Shown: positions 1 to 7,554 of the stretch, piece by piece
Layout: every line of letters begins with the position of its first letter
Numbering within the stretch: the stretch's first letter is position 1
Assembly (NCBI GenBank): GCA_934365155.1
Contig: CAKRMZ010000038.1
Coordinates: 1-13,641, forward strand
Source: an uncultured Eubacteriales bacterium
GTDB lineage: Bacteria > Bacillota > Clostridia > Oscillospirales > CAG-272
Direction: 5' to 3'
Length of the DNA: 13,641 bases
Position numbers and translations under genes: made by a program
Notes under the pieces: generated by a model
The model's input: only the letters and a program-made list of their open reading frames with translations
Told to the model about the DNA's origin: nothing
Database searches by the model: none

Positions 1-6
1 AAGCAA

Positions 7-1326
7 GTGGCAATCGAAACATTTCCAATTACCCCTTCCATTAATCTCAACGCAATACAAACTCAAAAATTCAAAACCAATGTTTTGGCCGTAAAACTCA
101 TTGTAGCTTTAGATAAGGAAAATGCTTCCTTTTATTCGCTGTTATGTCGCGTAATCAAGCAAGGAACCGAAAATTACCCCTCCATCACCGAATTGAGCCG
201 CAAATCCCAAGAGCTTTATTCGCTGATCCACCAGGTGCGTACGTTTAAAGCCGGATCCGATCAAATCATTGAATTTTCGGTGGATTATTTAAAAGCGTCA
301 TTTATACCGGATCAATGCGACATCTGCGCCAATGCCGTTCAAATCTTAAATGAGCTGCTTTTTCATCCGCTCCTGTGCGATGATGAATTCTCCCCGGCTT
401 ATGTCGAAAGAGAAAAGCAAGGTCTATGTGACGCAATTCGCTCAAGGATCAATAACAAAGGAGCGTATGCCCTCCACCGACTCATCCAACAAATGTGCAA
501 AGAGGAGGCATACGGCATCAGTGCCGAAGGAGAAATCGATATTATTGAACAGATTACTCCGAAAACCCTTTACCGCGCTTACCGCGAACTTCTGAATACA
601 GCAAAAATAGAGCTTTACTTCGTCGGGGATGAAAACATTCCCCGTTTAATTGAATTATTAAAGCCGATCTTTTCAAAGCAGAATTTTATCACCGAACTGC
701 CGAAGCAAGCAGCCATAAAAAGAAAAGAAATCGAAATGTCGTTTGAAGAAATCCGTGAAGCTTTCCCGGTCAAGCAATCCAAACTCTGCATGGGATTTCG
801 CTTAAACCGATATATTTCCGATGCAGACTGGACAGCTTCACTGGTCTTTTGCGAGTTGTTCGGCGCTTCTCCGCAAAGCAAGCTTTTTATGCATGTACGT
901 GAAAAGTTGAGCCTTTGTTATTACTGCAGCGCCGGCGTTATCGCCAGCAACGGAATCATGATAGTACAAAGCGGAATTGACAGAAAAAACTGTGAACTTG
1001 TAAAAAAAGCCGTGTGCGATATGTTGCGCGAAATACAAAACGGGAATTTCACCGCGGCCGAACTCGCAGACGCCAAGCGTTCCTTGATCAACAACTTACT
1101 GGAAACGCAAGACAGTGCAGTCGCTATGGAAAACTGGTATTTTATCCACGGATTATATCAACTGAACATTGATATTCCGGAACAGGTTCAAATGATTCAG
1201 GATATCAGTCGGGAGCAAGTGATCCGCGCCGCTCAGGAGATTTCCGCCGACACACTCTACTTTTTAGAGGGAACCCTCGATCAATCATCGCTGTGTGACG
1301 ATGAGGAGGAGCATGCCGATGAATAA
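7..1326 (+). CDS. yfmF: YfmF-like M16 peptidase-family protein, catalytically inactive type
   Basis: An M16 (insulinase-like) family protein of 439 residues, close to the usual ~420-430 for the YfmF group (B. subtilis ymfF), which current annotation calls 'EF-P 5-aminopentanol modification-associated'. The N-terminal half has the M16 fold pattern (KFKTN strand near residue 22, then a helix where active enzymes carry HxxEH), but no HxxEH is present; the corresponding stretch reads VIKQGTENYPSITELSRKSQ. It is therefore probably the non-catalytic partner of the next gene, as in paired M16 proteins. The C-terminal half (about 240-420) resembles the second M16 domain (KLSLCYYCSAG). The GTG at 7 is the only start visible, but the frame is open to the window edge (codons at 1 and 4 are sense), so the true start and RBS may lie upstream. 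Its 3' end overlaps yfmH by 8 bases. The EF-P role is inherited from annotation practice, not shown here. Confidence 0.85.
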   Translation: MAIETFPITPSINLNAIQTQKFKTNVLAVKLIVALDKENASFYSLLCRVIKQGTENYPSITELSRKSQELYSLIHQVRTFKAGSDQIIEFSVDYLKASFIPDQCDICANAVQILNELLFHPLLCDDEFSPAYVEREKQGLCDAIRSRINNKGAYALHRLIQQMCKEEAYGISAEGEIDIIEQITPKTLYRAYRELLNTAKIELYFVGDENIPRLIELLKPIFSKQNFITELPKQAAIKRKEIEMSFEEIREAFPVKQSKLCMGFRLNRYISDADWTASLVFCELFGASPQSKLFMHVREKLSLCYYCSAGVIASNGIMIVQSGIDRKNCELVKKAVCDMLREIQNGNFTAAELADAKRSLINNLLETQDSAVAMENWYFIHGLYQLNIDIPEQVQMIQDISREQVIRAAQEISADTLYFLEGTLDQSSLCDDEEEHADE

Positions 1327-2623
1327 TATAATTACTGAAAAAACAAACCCCCGAATCTGTGAAAAATATTATCATGTTTCTCACAAAAGCGGTCTTGAAA
1401 TTTATGTAATTCCCAAAAAAATGTCTACCTCTTACGCACTCTTTGCCACAAAATACGGATCGATCGATAATCGCTTCCGCACGGAAAATGAAAAAGACTT
1501 TACGGAAGTGCCGATGGGCGTGGCTCATTTTTTGGAACATAAAATGTTTGAAAATGAAGACGGCATTGATACCTTTGCCCGTTTTGCTGCCACAGGAGCA
1601 AACGCCAATGCATATACCACTTTCGACAAAACCGCCTTTTTATTTTCCTGTACCGACAATTTTGAACAATCGCTGAAAATACTGCTGGATTTTGTTTCAA
1701 GCCCTTATTTCACCCCGGAAACCGTGCAGAAAGAGCAAGGAATTATTGCCCAGGAAATAAAAATGTATGAAGATCTGCCGTCCAATGTCCTGTTTTATAA
1801 TCTGCTCGGTATCATGTACGATTCCCATCCGGTTAAAATCAATATTGCGGGCACGGTGGAATCCATTTCCGAAATCAGCGCCGATTTGCTTTATCGTTGC
1901 TACAATACATTTTATAACCCATCCAATATGGCTCTCTGCGTGTGCGGAGACATTGATCCGAATGTTGTTGTAGCCGCAGCCGATCAAATAATACAAAAGA
2001 GGCCTCCCGTGGTAATTGAGCGCTTTTTCCCGCAAGAACCGGCCGGTGTACGTACTGCCCAAATTGAAGGAACTGCGGACATCTCCATGCCGCTGATGAT
2101 GCTCGGTTTAAAAGATACGGATATCAGCAAGGATCCGGTTATACGTCAAAAAAAGGGCGTCTGCGTAGATTTGATTTTGGATATTCTTTTCGGAAAGACC
2201 AGCGCATTTTATGAATCGCTTTATAAAGAAGGGTTGATCAACGGCTCACTGAATACCGATTATGAGCACAACCGTAATTTTTCATTTGCGACCGTCAGTG
2301 CCGAATCAAAAAATCCCCAAGAGGTTTTTCGCCGTATCCGCCGCCACATTGAAAAACATCAAGCGTTAAAGACTCTGTCTGACGATGATTTTATCCGTGC
2401 AAAGCGTGCCCTTTATGCGGACGCAGTTACTGCTTTTGACAGTACCGAAGAAATCGCCAACAGCTTTTTGGATTTTATTTTCGACGATTTTGATATGCTG
2501 AATTATACAGATATTATTTCTGCAATCACACTGGAAGAGGTCAACGCAATTCTGCATTCCCCGATGTTTTCCAAAAAGGCCATGGCACTGTCTGTTCTGT
2601 ATCCCCGCCAGAGCCATAAATGA
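1319..2623 (+). CDS. yfmH: YfmH-like M16 zinc metallopeptidase
   Basis: A 434-residue M16 peptidase-family protein with an intact inverted zinc motif: H70-F-L-E73-H74 in the context GVAHFLEHKMFE, followed by the typical NAYTTFDKTAF strand and a downstream glutamate-rich segment (EQGIIAQEIKMYED, residues 139-152) that should supply the third zinc ligand. The C-terminal half (about 230-430) is the second M16 domain, with the FGKTSAFYESLYKEGLI segment. It corresponds to B. subtilis ymfH ('YfmH' in current annotation), named as associated with EF-P 5-aminopentanol modification; the substrate is not evident from sequence. The start at 1319 is chosen because AGGAGG at 1304-1309 sits 9 bases upstream. 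The ATG at 1313 is too close to that site, and the GTG at 1295 lies before it. The RBS lies within yfmF, implying translational coupling. lgt follows after 12 bases. Confidence 0.88.
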   Translation: MNNIITEKTNPRICEKYYHVSHKSGLEIYVIPKKMSTSYALFATKYGSIDNRFRTENEKDFTEVPMGVAHFLEHKMFENEDGIDTFARFAATGANANAYTTFDKTAFLFSCTDNFEQSLKILLDFVSSPYFTPETVQKEQGIIAQEIKMYEDLPSNVLFYNLLGIMYDSHPVKINIAGTVESISEISADLLYRCYNTFYNPSNMALCVCGDIDPNVVVAAADQIIQKRPPVVIERFFPQEPAGVRTAQIEGTADISMPLMMLGLKDTDISKDPVIRQKKGVCVDLILDILFGKTSAFYESLYKEGLINGSLNTDYEHNRNFSFATVSAESKNPQEVFRRIRRHIEKHQALKTLSDDDFIRAKRALYADAVTAFDSTEEIANSFLDFIFDDFDMLNYTDIISAITLEEVNAILHSPMFSKKAMALSVLYPRQSHK

Positions 2624-2635
2624 AAGGAGCAAATC

Positions 2636-3682
2636 ATGACAAACATTATATCATTTCCGAATCTCGGAGGCATTGAGCTTCACCTAAATCCGGTTGCGCT
2701 GTCTTTTGGAAATCTGCATATTTATTGGTACGGAATTATTATTGTTACCGGAATTATATTTGCTTTTTTCTATACCCTTCAAAGAGCGAAGCAAGAGCAA
2801 ATTCAAAGTGACCATATCTATGACTTAGCTATATTCGTCATTCTATTCGGCATTCTCGGTGCGCGCCTCTTTTATGTTGCGGCAACTTGGAAACAATATT
2901 CCTATCGTTCGTTTTATGACATTATCGCCGTATGGAACGGCGGGCTTGCCATATACGGCGGTATCATCGCAGGAGCGCTTGTTGTTGTAATATTCTCACT
3001 AATTAAGAAAATTCGTATTCTATCGCTTTGCGATGCGCTGGCACCCGCAGTCATGGCCGCACAAGCAATCGGACGTTGGGGAAATTTTGTTAATGCAGAG
3101 GCTTATGGATCCTTAGACAGCTTTGAATTTTTCGGGAAAGTTTTTTCCACACCGTGGGCCAAAAATATTCCTTTTAAAATGACAATTTCAAAAATGTCCG
3201 AAAGCGGTATTTTAGAAAATATCGGCTCGTTCCATCCCACTTTTCTTTATGAGTCTGTTTGGAATTTAATCGGATTTCTTCTCATTCATTTTACTTATAA
3301 AAAGAAAAAATACCACGGACAAGTTCTGCTTATGTATCTAACCTGGTACGGCTTCGGCAGAATGTTTATTGAGGGGCTTCGCACGGATTCCCTTCCGGCG
3401 GGAAACCTTCGCATTTCCCAGTTGCTGGCTTTTATTTGTTTTGTCGTCGGCTCAATTCTGCTTATTGCATTTGCCATTTGCTATCGGAAATCGTCTCCGA
3501 TCCTTGTTGGAAATTCCGGTTGTGCCGCAGAGCCTTCCCCTTTAGACTCACAAAGCACAGCCAATGCGCCTGCCGCAACCGATTCCACCCCCGAGAAAGA
3601 GAATGATAACCACAACCCGCAAGATACGGATGACAAACAAACAATAAATGAGGAGGACCACAGTCATGGCACAGATCATTGA
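2636..3682 (+). CDS. lgt: Prolipoprotein diacylglyceryl transferase, C-terminally extended
   Basis: Membrane enzyme that transfers diacylglyceryl from phosphatidylglycerol to the lipobox cysteine of prelipoproteins, the first step of lipoprotein maturation. Several hydrophobic segments span residues ~18-280 (for example YGIIIVTGIIFAFFYTLQ and LAIYGGIIAGALVVVIFSL). The Lgt signature is present at 146-158 (GRWGNFVNAEAYG), with R147, N150 and G158 matching E. coli R143, N146 and G154. The position of E. coli His103 is Tyr here (LAIYGG). The catalytic body ends near residue 281, so the protein is about 67 residues longer than expected. The extra tail is hydrophilic, rich in Ser/Pro/Ala/Asn/Asp, and ends with several His; given known Lgt topology it should face the cytoplasm. 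RBS AAGGAG at 2624-2629, 6 bases from the ATG. Its end overlaps the folD start by 17 bases, and the folD RBS lies within this tail. Confidence 0.95.
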   Translation: MTNIISFPNLGGIELHLNPVALSFGNLHIYWYGIIIVTGIIFAFFYTLQRAKQEQIQSDHIYDLAIFVILFGILGARLFYVAATWKQYSYRSFYDIIAVWNGGLAIYGGIIAGALVVVIFSLIKKIRILSLCDALAPAVMAAQAIGRWGNFVNAEAYGSLDSFEFFGKVFSTPWAKNIPFKMTISKMSESGILENIGSFHPTFLYESVWNLIGFLLIHFTYKKKKYHGQVLLMYLTWYGFGRMFIEGLRTDSLPAGNLRISQLLAFICFVVGSILLIAFAICYRKSSPILVGNSGCAAEPSPLDSQSTANAPAATDSTPEKENDNHNPQDTDDKQTINEEDHSHGTDH

Positions 3683-4529
3683 CGGTAAACAAATTTCAAA
3701 AATAATTCGTCGACGCATCGCCGATGAAGTCGCAATAATGAAAGAAAAAGGGGTTGTTCCCGGGCTCGCAGTTATTATTGTCGGCGAAGACCCCGCATCT
3801 TGTGTCTATGTTCGCAACAAAGCACGTGCATGCGAAGAAGTCGGATTCTATTCCGAAGTCATTCGAATGGATGAAAACACACCGGAAGATGAAGTGGTTT
3901 CAAAAATTCATTCACTCAATGAAAACCCTGCCATTCATGGCATACTGGTCCAGTTGCCACTGCCGAAATTGCTGAACGAATCTCGCATTCTATCTGCAAT
4001 CACACCGTCAAAAGATGTTGATGCTTTTTTACCCGAGAATGTCGGAAAACTCTCCCTGGGCTCTGCCGAAGTGCTTCCATGCACACCGGCCGGTGTCATG
4101 ACAATGCTGCAGGAAAGCAAAATCGATATCTGCGGAAAAGAATGTGTTGTTGTTGGCCGCAGCAACATTGTTGGAAAGCCTATGGCTATGATGCTCTTAG
4201 CGGCAAACGGCACAGTCACTGTTTGCCATTCAAAAACCAAGAATCTCGCCGAAATAACTTCTCGTGCCGATATTTTAATTGCCGCCATCGGAAAGCCAAA
4301 ATTTATTACCGCCGATATGGTAAAGCCGGGAGCGTGCGTCATCGATGTCGGTATTAACCGCGATTCGGACGGAAAATTAGTCGGAGATGTTGACTTTGTT
4401 AACGTAGAACCCTTGGCTTCTTACATTACACCGGTTCCGGGAGGAGTCGGACCGATGACAATTACAACGCTTCTGCAAAACACATTGCGTACCGCAAGCT
4501 CATTTCTTCAGAACAAAGCAACGAAATGA
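3666..4529 (+). CDS. folD: Bifunctional methylenetetrahydrofolate dehydrogenase/cyclohydrolase
   Basis: Cytosolic enzyme interconverting 5,10-methylene-, 5,10-methenyl- and 10-formyl-tetrahydrofolate, feeding purine synthesis and formyl-Met. At 287 residues it has the normal family length. Visible landmarks in order: YVRNKARACEEVG (Y48, catalytic K52), VQLPLP, KDVDAF, PCTPAGV, the Rossmann nucleotide-binding segment VVGRSNIVGKPMAMML, and the C-terminal PVPGGVGPMT signature. The start at 3666 is preferred because AGGAGG at 3651-3656 lies 9 bases upstream; the in-frame ATG at 3648 would place that RBS inside the gene and add six atypical residues. The gene begins inside the lgt stop region (17-base overlap), so it is probably translationally coupled to lgt. 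It is the last gene of the first cluster; a weak hairpin follows at 4571-4614. Confidence 0.97.
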   Translation: MAQIIDGKQISKIIRRRIADEVAIMKEKGVVPGLAVIIVGEDPASCVYVRNKARACEEVGFYSEVIRMDENTPEDEVVSKIHSLNENPAIHGILVQLPLPKLLNESRILSAITPSKDVDAFLPENVGKLSLGSAEVLPCTPAGVMTMLQESKIDICGKECVVVGRSNIVGKPMAMMLLAANGTVTVCHSKTKNLAEITSRADILIAAIGKPKFITADMVKPGACVIDVGINRDSDGKLVGDVDFVNVEPLASYITPVPGGVGPMTITTLLQNTLRTASSFLQNKATK

Positions 4530-4570
4530 CAAGATAAAACCAACAGGGGTTTAAAAGCTTGACGGACAAA

Positions 4571-4614
4571 AAAAGACATTGAAAATTCTGAAAATGATAC
4601 ACTCGGTGTCTTTT
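4571..4614 (+). terminator. Weak terminator-like hairpin after folD
   Basis: Arms 4571-4582 (AAAAGACATTGA) and 4603-4614 (TCGGTGTCTTTT) can pair over 12 positions, two of them G-U, with a 20-base loop. The right arm ends in four T. The stem is AT-rich, the loop is large and the U-run is short, so it would be a poor intrinsic terminator. It is listed because it lies 41 bases after the folD stop and before the next promoter, where a terminator is expected. Confidence 0.35.
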
Positions 4615-4690
4615 GTAATACCGATATCGCACATCCGCTGATTTTGATACATACGTTCGGTTTTTGTTACGGATTTTTCGTTTTTTCATC

Positions 4691-4719
4691 TTGTTAAAAA
4701 TGAAGGATCATGGTATAAT
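4691..4719 (+). promoter_or_regulatory. Sigma-A-type promoter of the apgM-thrC operon
   Basis: -35 TTGTTA at 4691-4696, a 17-base spacer and a perfect -10 TATAAT at 4714-4719, preceded by TGG (extended -10). It is 45 bases upstream of the apgM ATG, giving a short leader with no obvious riboswitch or attenuator fold downstream of it. It is the only strong promoter seen ahead of the seven-gene run ending at thrC. Confidence 0.8.
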
Positions 4720-4764
4720 ATAGTATTATAAACTACATCAAATATAAAGAGGCATAGTGATTTT

Positions 4765-5979
4765 ATGAAATACGTTGTTATCATTGCAGACGGTATGGCC
4801 GATTACAAAGTAGCCGAGCTCGGAAACAAAACGCCGATGGAAGCTGCTGATAAACCCACCGTTGATTTTCTTTCCAAAGATGCTATTGTCGGAACCGTAC
4901 TGAATGTTCCGGAAGGAATGGTGCCGGAAAGCGACACGGCAAATCTTGCAATTTTGTCCTATGATCCGAAGGTTTATTCCAAAGGGCGTTCTCCCTTGGA
5001 AGCTGTCAGCATGGGCTTGGAGATGGCACCGGACGACACGGCGTTCCGCTGCAATGTTGTAACAGTCAGCGAAGACGAAGCTTGCTATGAAGATCACATT
5101 ATGATCGATCACAGTGCAGACGAAATCAGCACGGATGAAGCGGCAGAGCTGATTCATACGATTCATCGTGAGCTTGGCAATGAAATACGCCGTTTTTATC
5201 CCGGCGTCAGTTATCGCCATTGCCTGCTTTGGAAAGACGCACCGATGGCGGAATTCATGCGCCCGCATGACATTATAGGCAAACGAATCGGGGATTATTT
5301 GCCGAAAGGACCGCAAGCCGAGATATTTATCGAACTGATGAAAAAGAGCTACAACATTCTCAAGGATCATCCAGTAAACTTAAAAAGGAAAGCGGAAGGA
5401 AAAAATCCGGCAAATACAATTTGGCTTTGGAGTCCCGGCAAAAAGCCTGCGCTCCCCTCTTTTAACGAAAAATGGGGCTTGCGCGGAGCCGTAATCTCAG
5501 CAGTAGACCTCATTAAAGGAATCGGCATCTGCGCCGGCATGCGCAGTATTGATGTAGAAGGCGCAACCGGAAACATTCATACCAATTTCAAAGGCAAAGC
5601 AGAAGCCGCAATCAAGGCGCTGAAAGACGGATTTGATTTTGTTTTTGTTCACGTAGAAGCGCCGGATGAATGCGGACACCGTGCCGAAATTGAAAACAAA
5701 GTTTTATCAATCGAAAAAATCGATCACGATATTGTGAAGCCGGTTTACGAATATTTAAAATCAACCGGTGATGATTATAAAATCATGTTCCTTCCGGATC
5801 ATCCGACCCCGCTTTGTTTACGCACACACACAAGCGACCCGGTCCCGTTCCTCATCTATTCCGGCAAAAAATCATACAGTGGTGTTTCCTGTTTTACCGA
5901 AGCCACTGCAGCAGAGAAAAACTTCTATATTCCTCACGGTTACACCTTATTAGATCTTATGATTAAAGATAAACAATAA
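4765..5979 (+). CDS. apgM: ApgM-family phosphoglycerate mutase or proposed homoserine kinase
   Basis: A 404-residue member of the alkaline-phosphatase superfamily, archaeal-type cofactor-independent phosphoglycerate mutase (ApgM) branch. Metal and catalytic residues are visible: D9 in IIADG, S56-D57 in PESDTANL (nucleophile serine), H296/D301/H305 in HVEAPDECGH, D345-H346 in PDHPTP and H355 in the HTSDP segment. The family interconverts 2- and 3-phosphoglycerate. A bacterial subgroup (I recall TIGR02535) starts, like this one, MKYVVIIADGMAD, and was proposed to be homoserine kinase because of its linkage to hom/thrC and the absence of thrB. thrC closes the same operon here, which supports that reading, but sequence alone does not settle the substrate. 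The ATG is the only plausible start; AGAGG at 4748-4752 sits 12 bases away, a slightly long spacing. First gene of its operon; lepB begins 20 bases after its stop. Confidence 0.9.
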   Translation: MKYVVIIADGMADYKVAELGNKTPMEAADKPTVDFLSKDAIVGTVLNVPEGMVPESDTANLAILSYDPKVYSKGRSPLEAVSMGLEMAPDDTAFRCNVVTVSEDEACYEDHIMIDHSADEISTDEAAELIHTIHRELGNEIRRFYPGVSYRHCLLWKDAPMAEFMRPHDIIGKRIGDYLPKGPQAEIFIELMKKSYNILKDHPVNLKRKAEGKNPANTIWLWSPGKKPALPSFNEKWGLRGAVISAVDLIKGIGICAGMRSIDVEGATGNIHTNFKGKAEAAIKALKDGFDFVFVHVEAPDECGHRAEIENKVLSIEKIDHDIVKPVYEYLKSTGDDYKIMFLPDHPTPLCLRTHTSDPVPFLIYSGKKSYSGVSCFTEATAAEKNFYIPHGYTLLDLMIKDKQ

Positions 5980-5999
5980 ATCACAGAGGAAATTTTCTT

Positions 6000-6596
6000 A
6001 TGAATAATCCAAAAAATGCAAAAGTTTTCGGCGCAAACCACCAAAAGCCAAAGCGTCTGTCCGTAGCAATTTTTTGCAGTCTGCTCGATTGGATAGAAAT
6101 TTTTGTGTTTTCCTTAGCATTTGTGCTATTGCTGTTTACTTTTGTGCTTCGTCTCGCCGTTGTAAACGGGCCCTCTATGGAAAACACCCTGCACCAAGGC
6201 GAAACTTTGGTTATTTCCAATCTTTTTTACCAACCGAAGCAAAACGATATCGTGGTTTTTCAGTCCCCTACGAGCACTTTTGACGAACCGATTGTAAAGC
6301 GTGTCATCGCAACCGAAAATCAAGTTGTCGATATTGACTTTACAACATGGACCGTTACCGTAGACGGTAAAACCTTAGATGAAGATTATGTCAGACGGGA
6401 AATCGGTTCCATGGCGGGTTCCAATCTTAAATACCCCTACACCGTTCCCGAGGGAATGATCTTTGTTATGGGCGATAACCGAAACCATTCAACCGACAGC
6501 CGTTCCTTTGAAATCGGCCCGGTTGACACACGTTTCATTTTAGGTCAAGTAAAATGCCGTTTGTTTCCGATTTCAAAATTCGGCACCGTAAAATAA
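6000..6596 (+). CDS. lepB: Signal peptidase I
   Basis: Type I signal peptidase (S26), which removes N-terminal signal peptides from secreted proteins at the outer face of the cytoplasmic membrane. It has 198 residues, typical of Gram-positive SipS-like enzymes. A basic cytoplasmic N-terminus is followed by one membrane span (about 31-55) and the catalytic Ser box NGPSMENTL with S59. The Lys box EPIVKRVIA has general base K100, and the late box GDNRNHSTDSR is at 158-168. RBS AGAGGA at 5985-5990, 9 bases before the ATG. In many clostridia lepB sits directly ahead of rbgA-rnhB-yraN; here a PHP-domain gene lies in between. Confidence 0.96.
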   Translation: MNNPKNAKVFGANHQKPKRLSVAIFCSLLDWIEIFVFSLAFVLLLFTFVLRLAVVNGPSMENTLHQGETLVISNLFYQPKQNDIVVFQSPTSTFDEPIVKRVIATENQVVDIDFTTWTVTVDGKTLDEDYVRREIGSMAGSNLKYPYTVPEGMIFVMGDNRNHSTDSRSFEIGPVDTRFILGQVKCRLFPISKFGTVK

Positions 6597-6612
6597 TTCT
6601 GAGGTAAAAAGC

Positions 6613-7527
6613 ATGATTCGATCCACTCTTCCCGAAAACGGGAACTTCTACCGCGGTAATTTACATGCCCATACTGTAAGTTCAGATGGGCATAACAGTA
6701 CCGAAGAGCTGATTCAATTCTACAAAGATGCAAAATATGATTTTTTAGCAATTACCGACCATAATATTTATACCGACCTATCCGACCGATCCACAGATGA
6801 TTTTTTACTGATTCCCGGTGCTGAAATCGGCATCTATAAATCTTCATTTCATCATGTGCTTGCAATCGGAAATCCCTCAGAAAGCAGCTTTCATCACGGA
6901 AAAATTTTCCCTGCCGATTGGCGCTATCATGCAAAGCTGCCGGAGCTGATCGACCTCATTCATCAAAACGGGAATCTCGCAATTTATGCACATCCCACGA
7001 GTTCCGGAACGGATATCCGTTCTTTAATGGATCTTGAAAATTTAGACGGAATCGAAATTTTCAATGCTATGCAGGAAAGCTCAGAGAAAGACGGATTTTC
7101 CGAGGTTTATTTTGATCAGTTGATTGAATCCGACAAAAAAATTATGGCTTATGCGACTGACAATACTCACAATATTAAAAGTCCCCTGTTCGGCTCGATT
7201 ACTGTGAAAGCAGATTCACTCAGTTACAATTCCCTGTTTGGTGCACTCAAATCCGGCGCCTTTTACGCCTCCTGCTCCAAAGATATTCATCATGTTGCGG
7301 AAATTTTTAATTTTTATGTAAATGAAAAAAACGAAGCGATTATCGAATGCTCCAAATGCCGTTCCGTTTTTATCATGAGCTCCAAGGATTCTCACCTATA
7401 TGAAGGGCCGCTGCATGCTCCGATTACCTTTGCAGTCCACCCGATTCCAAGCGGTGCTGAATTTGTCCGCGCCATTTGCACGGATTATGACGGAAACATT
7501 TCATGGACACAAGCCATTTGGCTTTAA
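6613..7527 (+). CDS. PHP-domain metal-dependent phosphoesterase-like protein
   Basis: A 304-residue protein whose first ~195 residues form a PHP (polymerase and histidinol phosphatase) domain. Its metal-binding motifs are all present: NLHAHT (H18, H20), ITDHN (D49, H50), GAEIG (E71), FHHVL (H80 or H81), YAHP (H127) and ATDNTH (D183, H186). A catalytically competent trinuclear-metal hydrolase is therefore likely. Substrates in the family range from nucleotides to small phosphoesters, and nothing visible here narrows it. About residues 215-304 form a separate, probably beta-rich tail (for example FIMSSKDSHLYEGPL) that I do not recognise, common in stand-alone CehA-like PHP proteins. No signal peptide is seen, so it should be cytosolic. 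GAGG at 6601-6604 gives an 8-base spacing. Only 16 bases separate it from lepB, so it shares the operon transcript. Confidence 0.85.
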   Translation: MIRSTLPENGNFYRGNLHAHTVSSDGHNSTEELIQFYKDAKYDFLAITDHNIYTDLSDRSTDDFLLIPGAEIGIYKSSFHHVLAIGNPSESSFHHGKIFPADWRYHAKLPELIDLIHQNGNLAIYAHPTSSGTDIRSLMDLENLDGIEIFNAMQESSEKDGFSEVYFDQLIESDKKIMAYATDNTHNIKSPLFGSITVKADSLSYNSLFGALKSGAFYASCSKDIHHVAEIFNFYVNEKNEAIIECSKCRSVFIMSSKDSHLYEGPLHAPITFAVHPIPSGAEFVRAICTDYDGNISWTQAIWL

Positions 7528-7554
7528 TCAACAAAAAAGGAAAGGACAGAACCA

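Noticed and set aside
1295..1318. Upstream GTG/ATG starts for yfmH (1295, 1301, 1313)
   Set aside because: The AGGAGG at 1304-1309 would lie inside the gene or only 3 bases from the start; 1319 has the proper 9-base spacing.
1697..2062. 121-codon minus-strand frame inside yfmH
   Set aside because: It overlaps conserved M16 coding sequence entirely and its translation shows no family features.
3648..3665. Upstream ATG start for folD
   Set aside because: It would encode the Shine-Dalgarno sequence as Arg-Arg; the ATG at 3666 has correct spacing and the normal FolD N-terminus.
4720..4764. Possible riboswitch or threonine attenuator leader ahead of apgM
   Set aside because: The predicted leader is too short (about 40 bases), with no stem-loop and no run of Thr codons.
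4738..5370. 210-codon open frame on the minus strand opposite apgM
   Set aside because: It is antisense to a clearly conserved enzyme, has no recognisable domain and no visible RBS; it is a codon-bias shadow.
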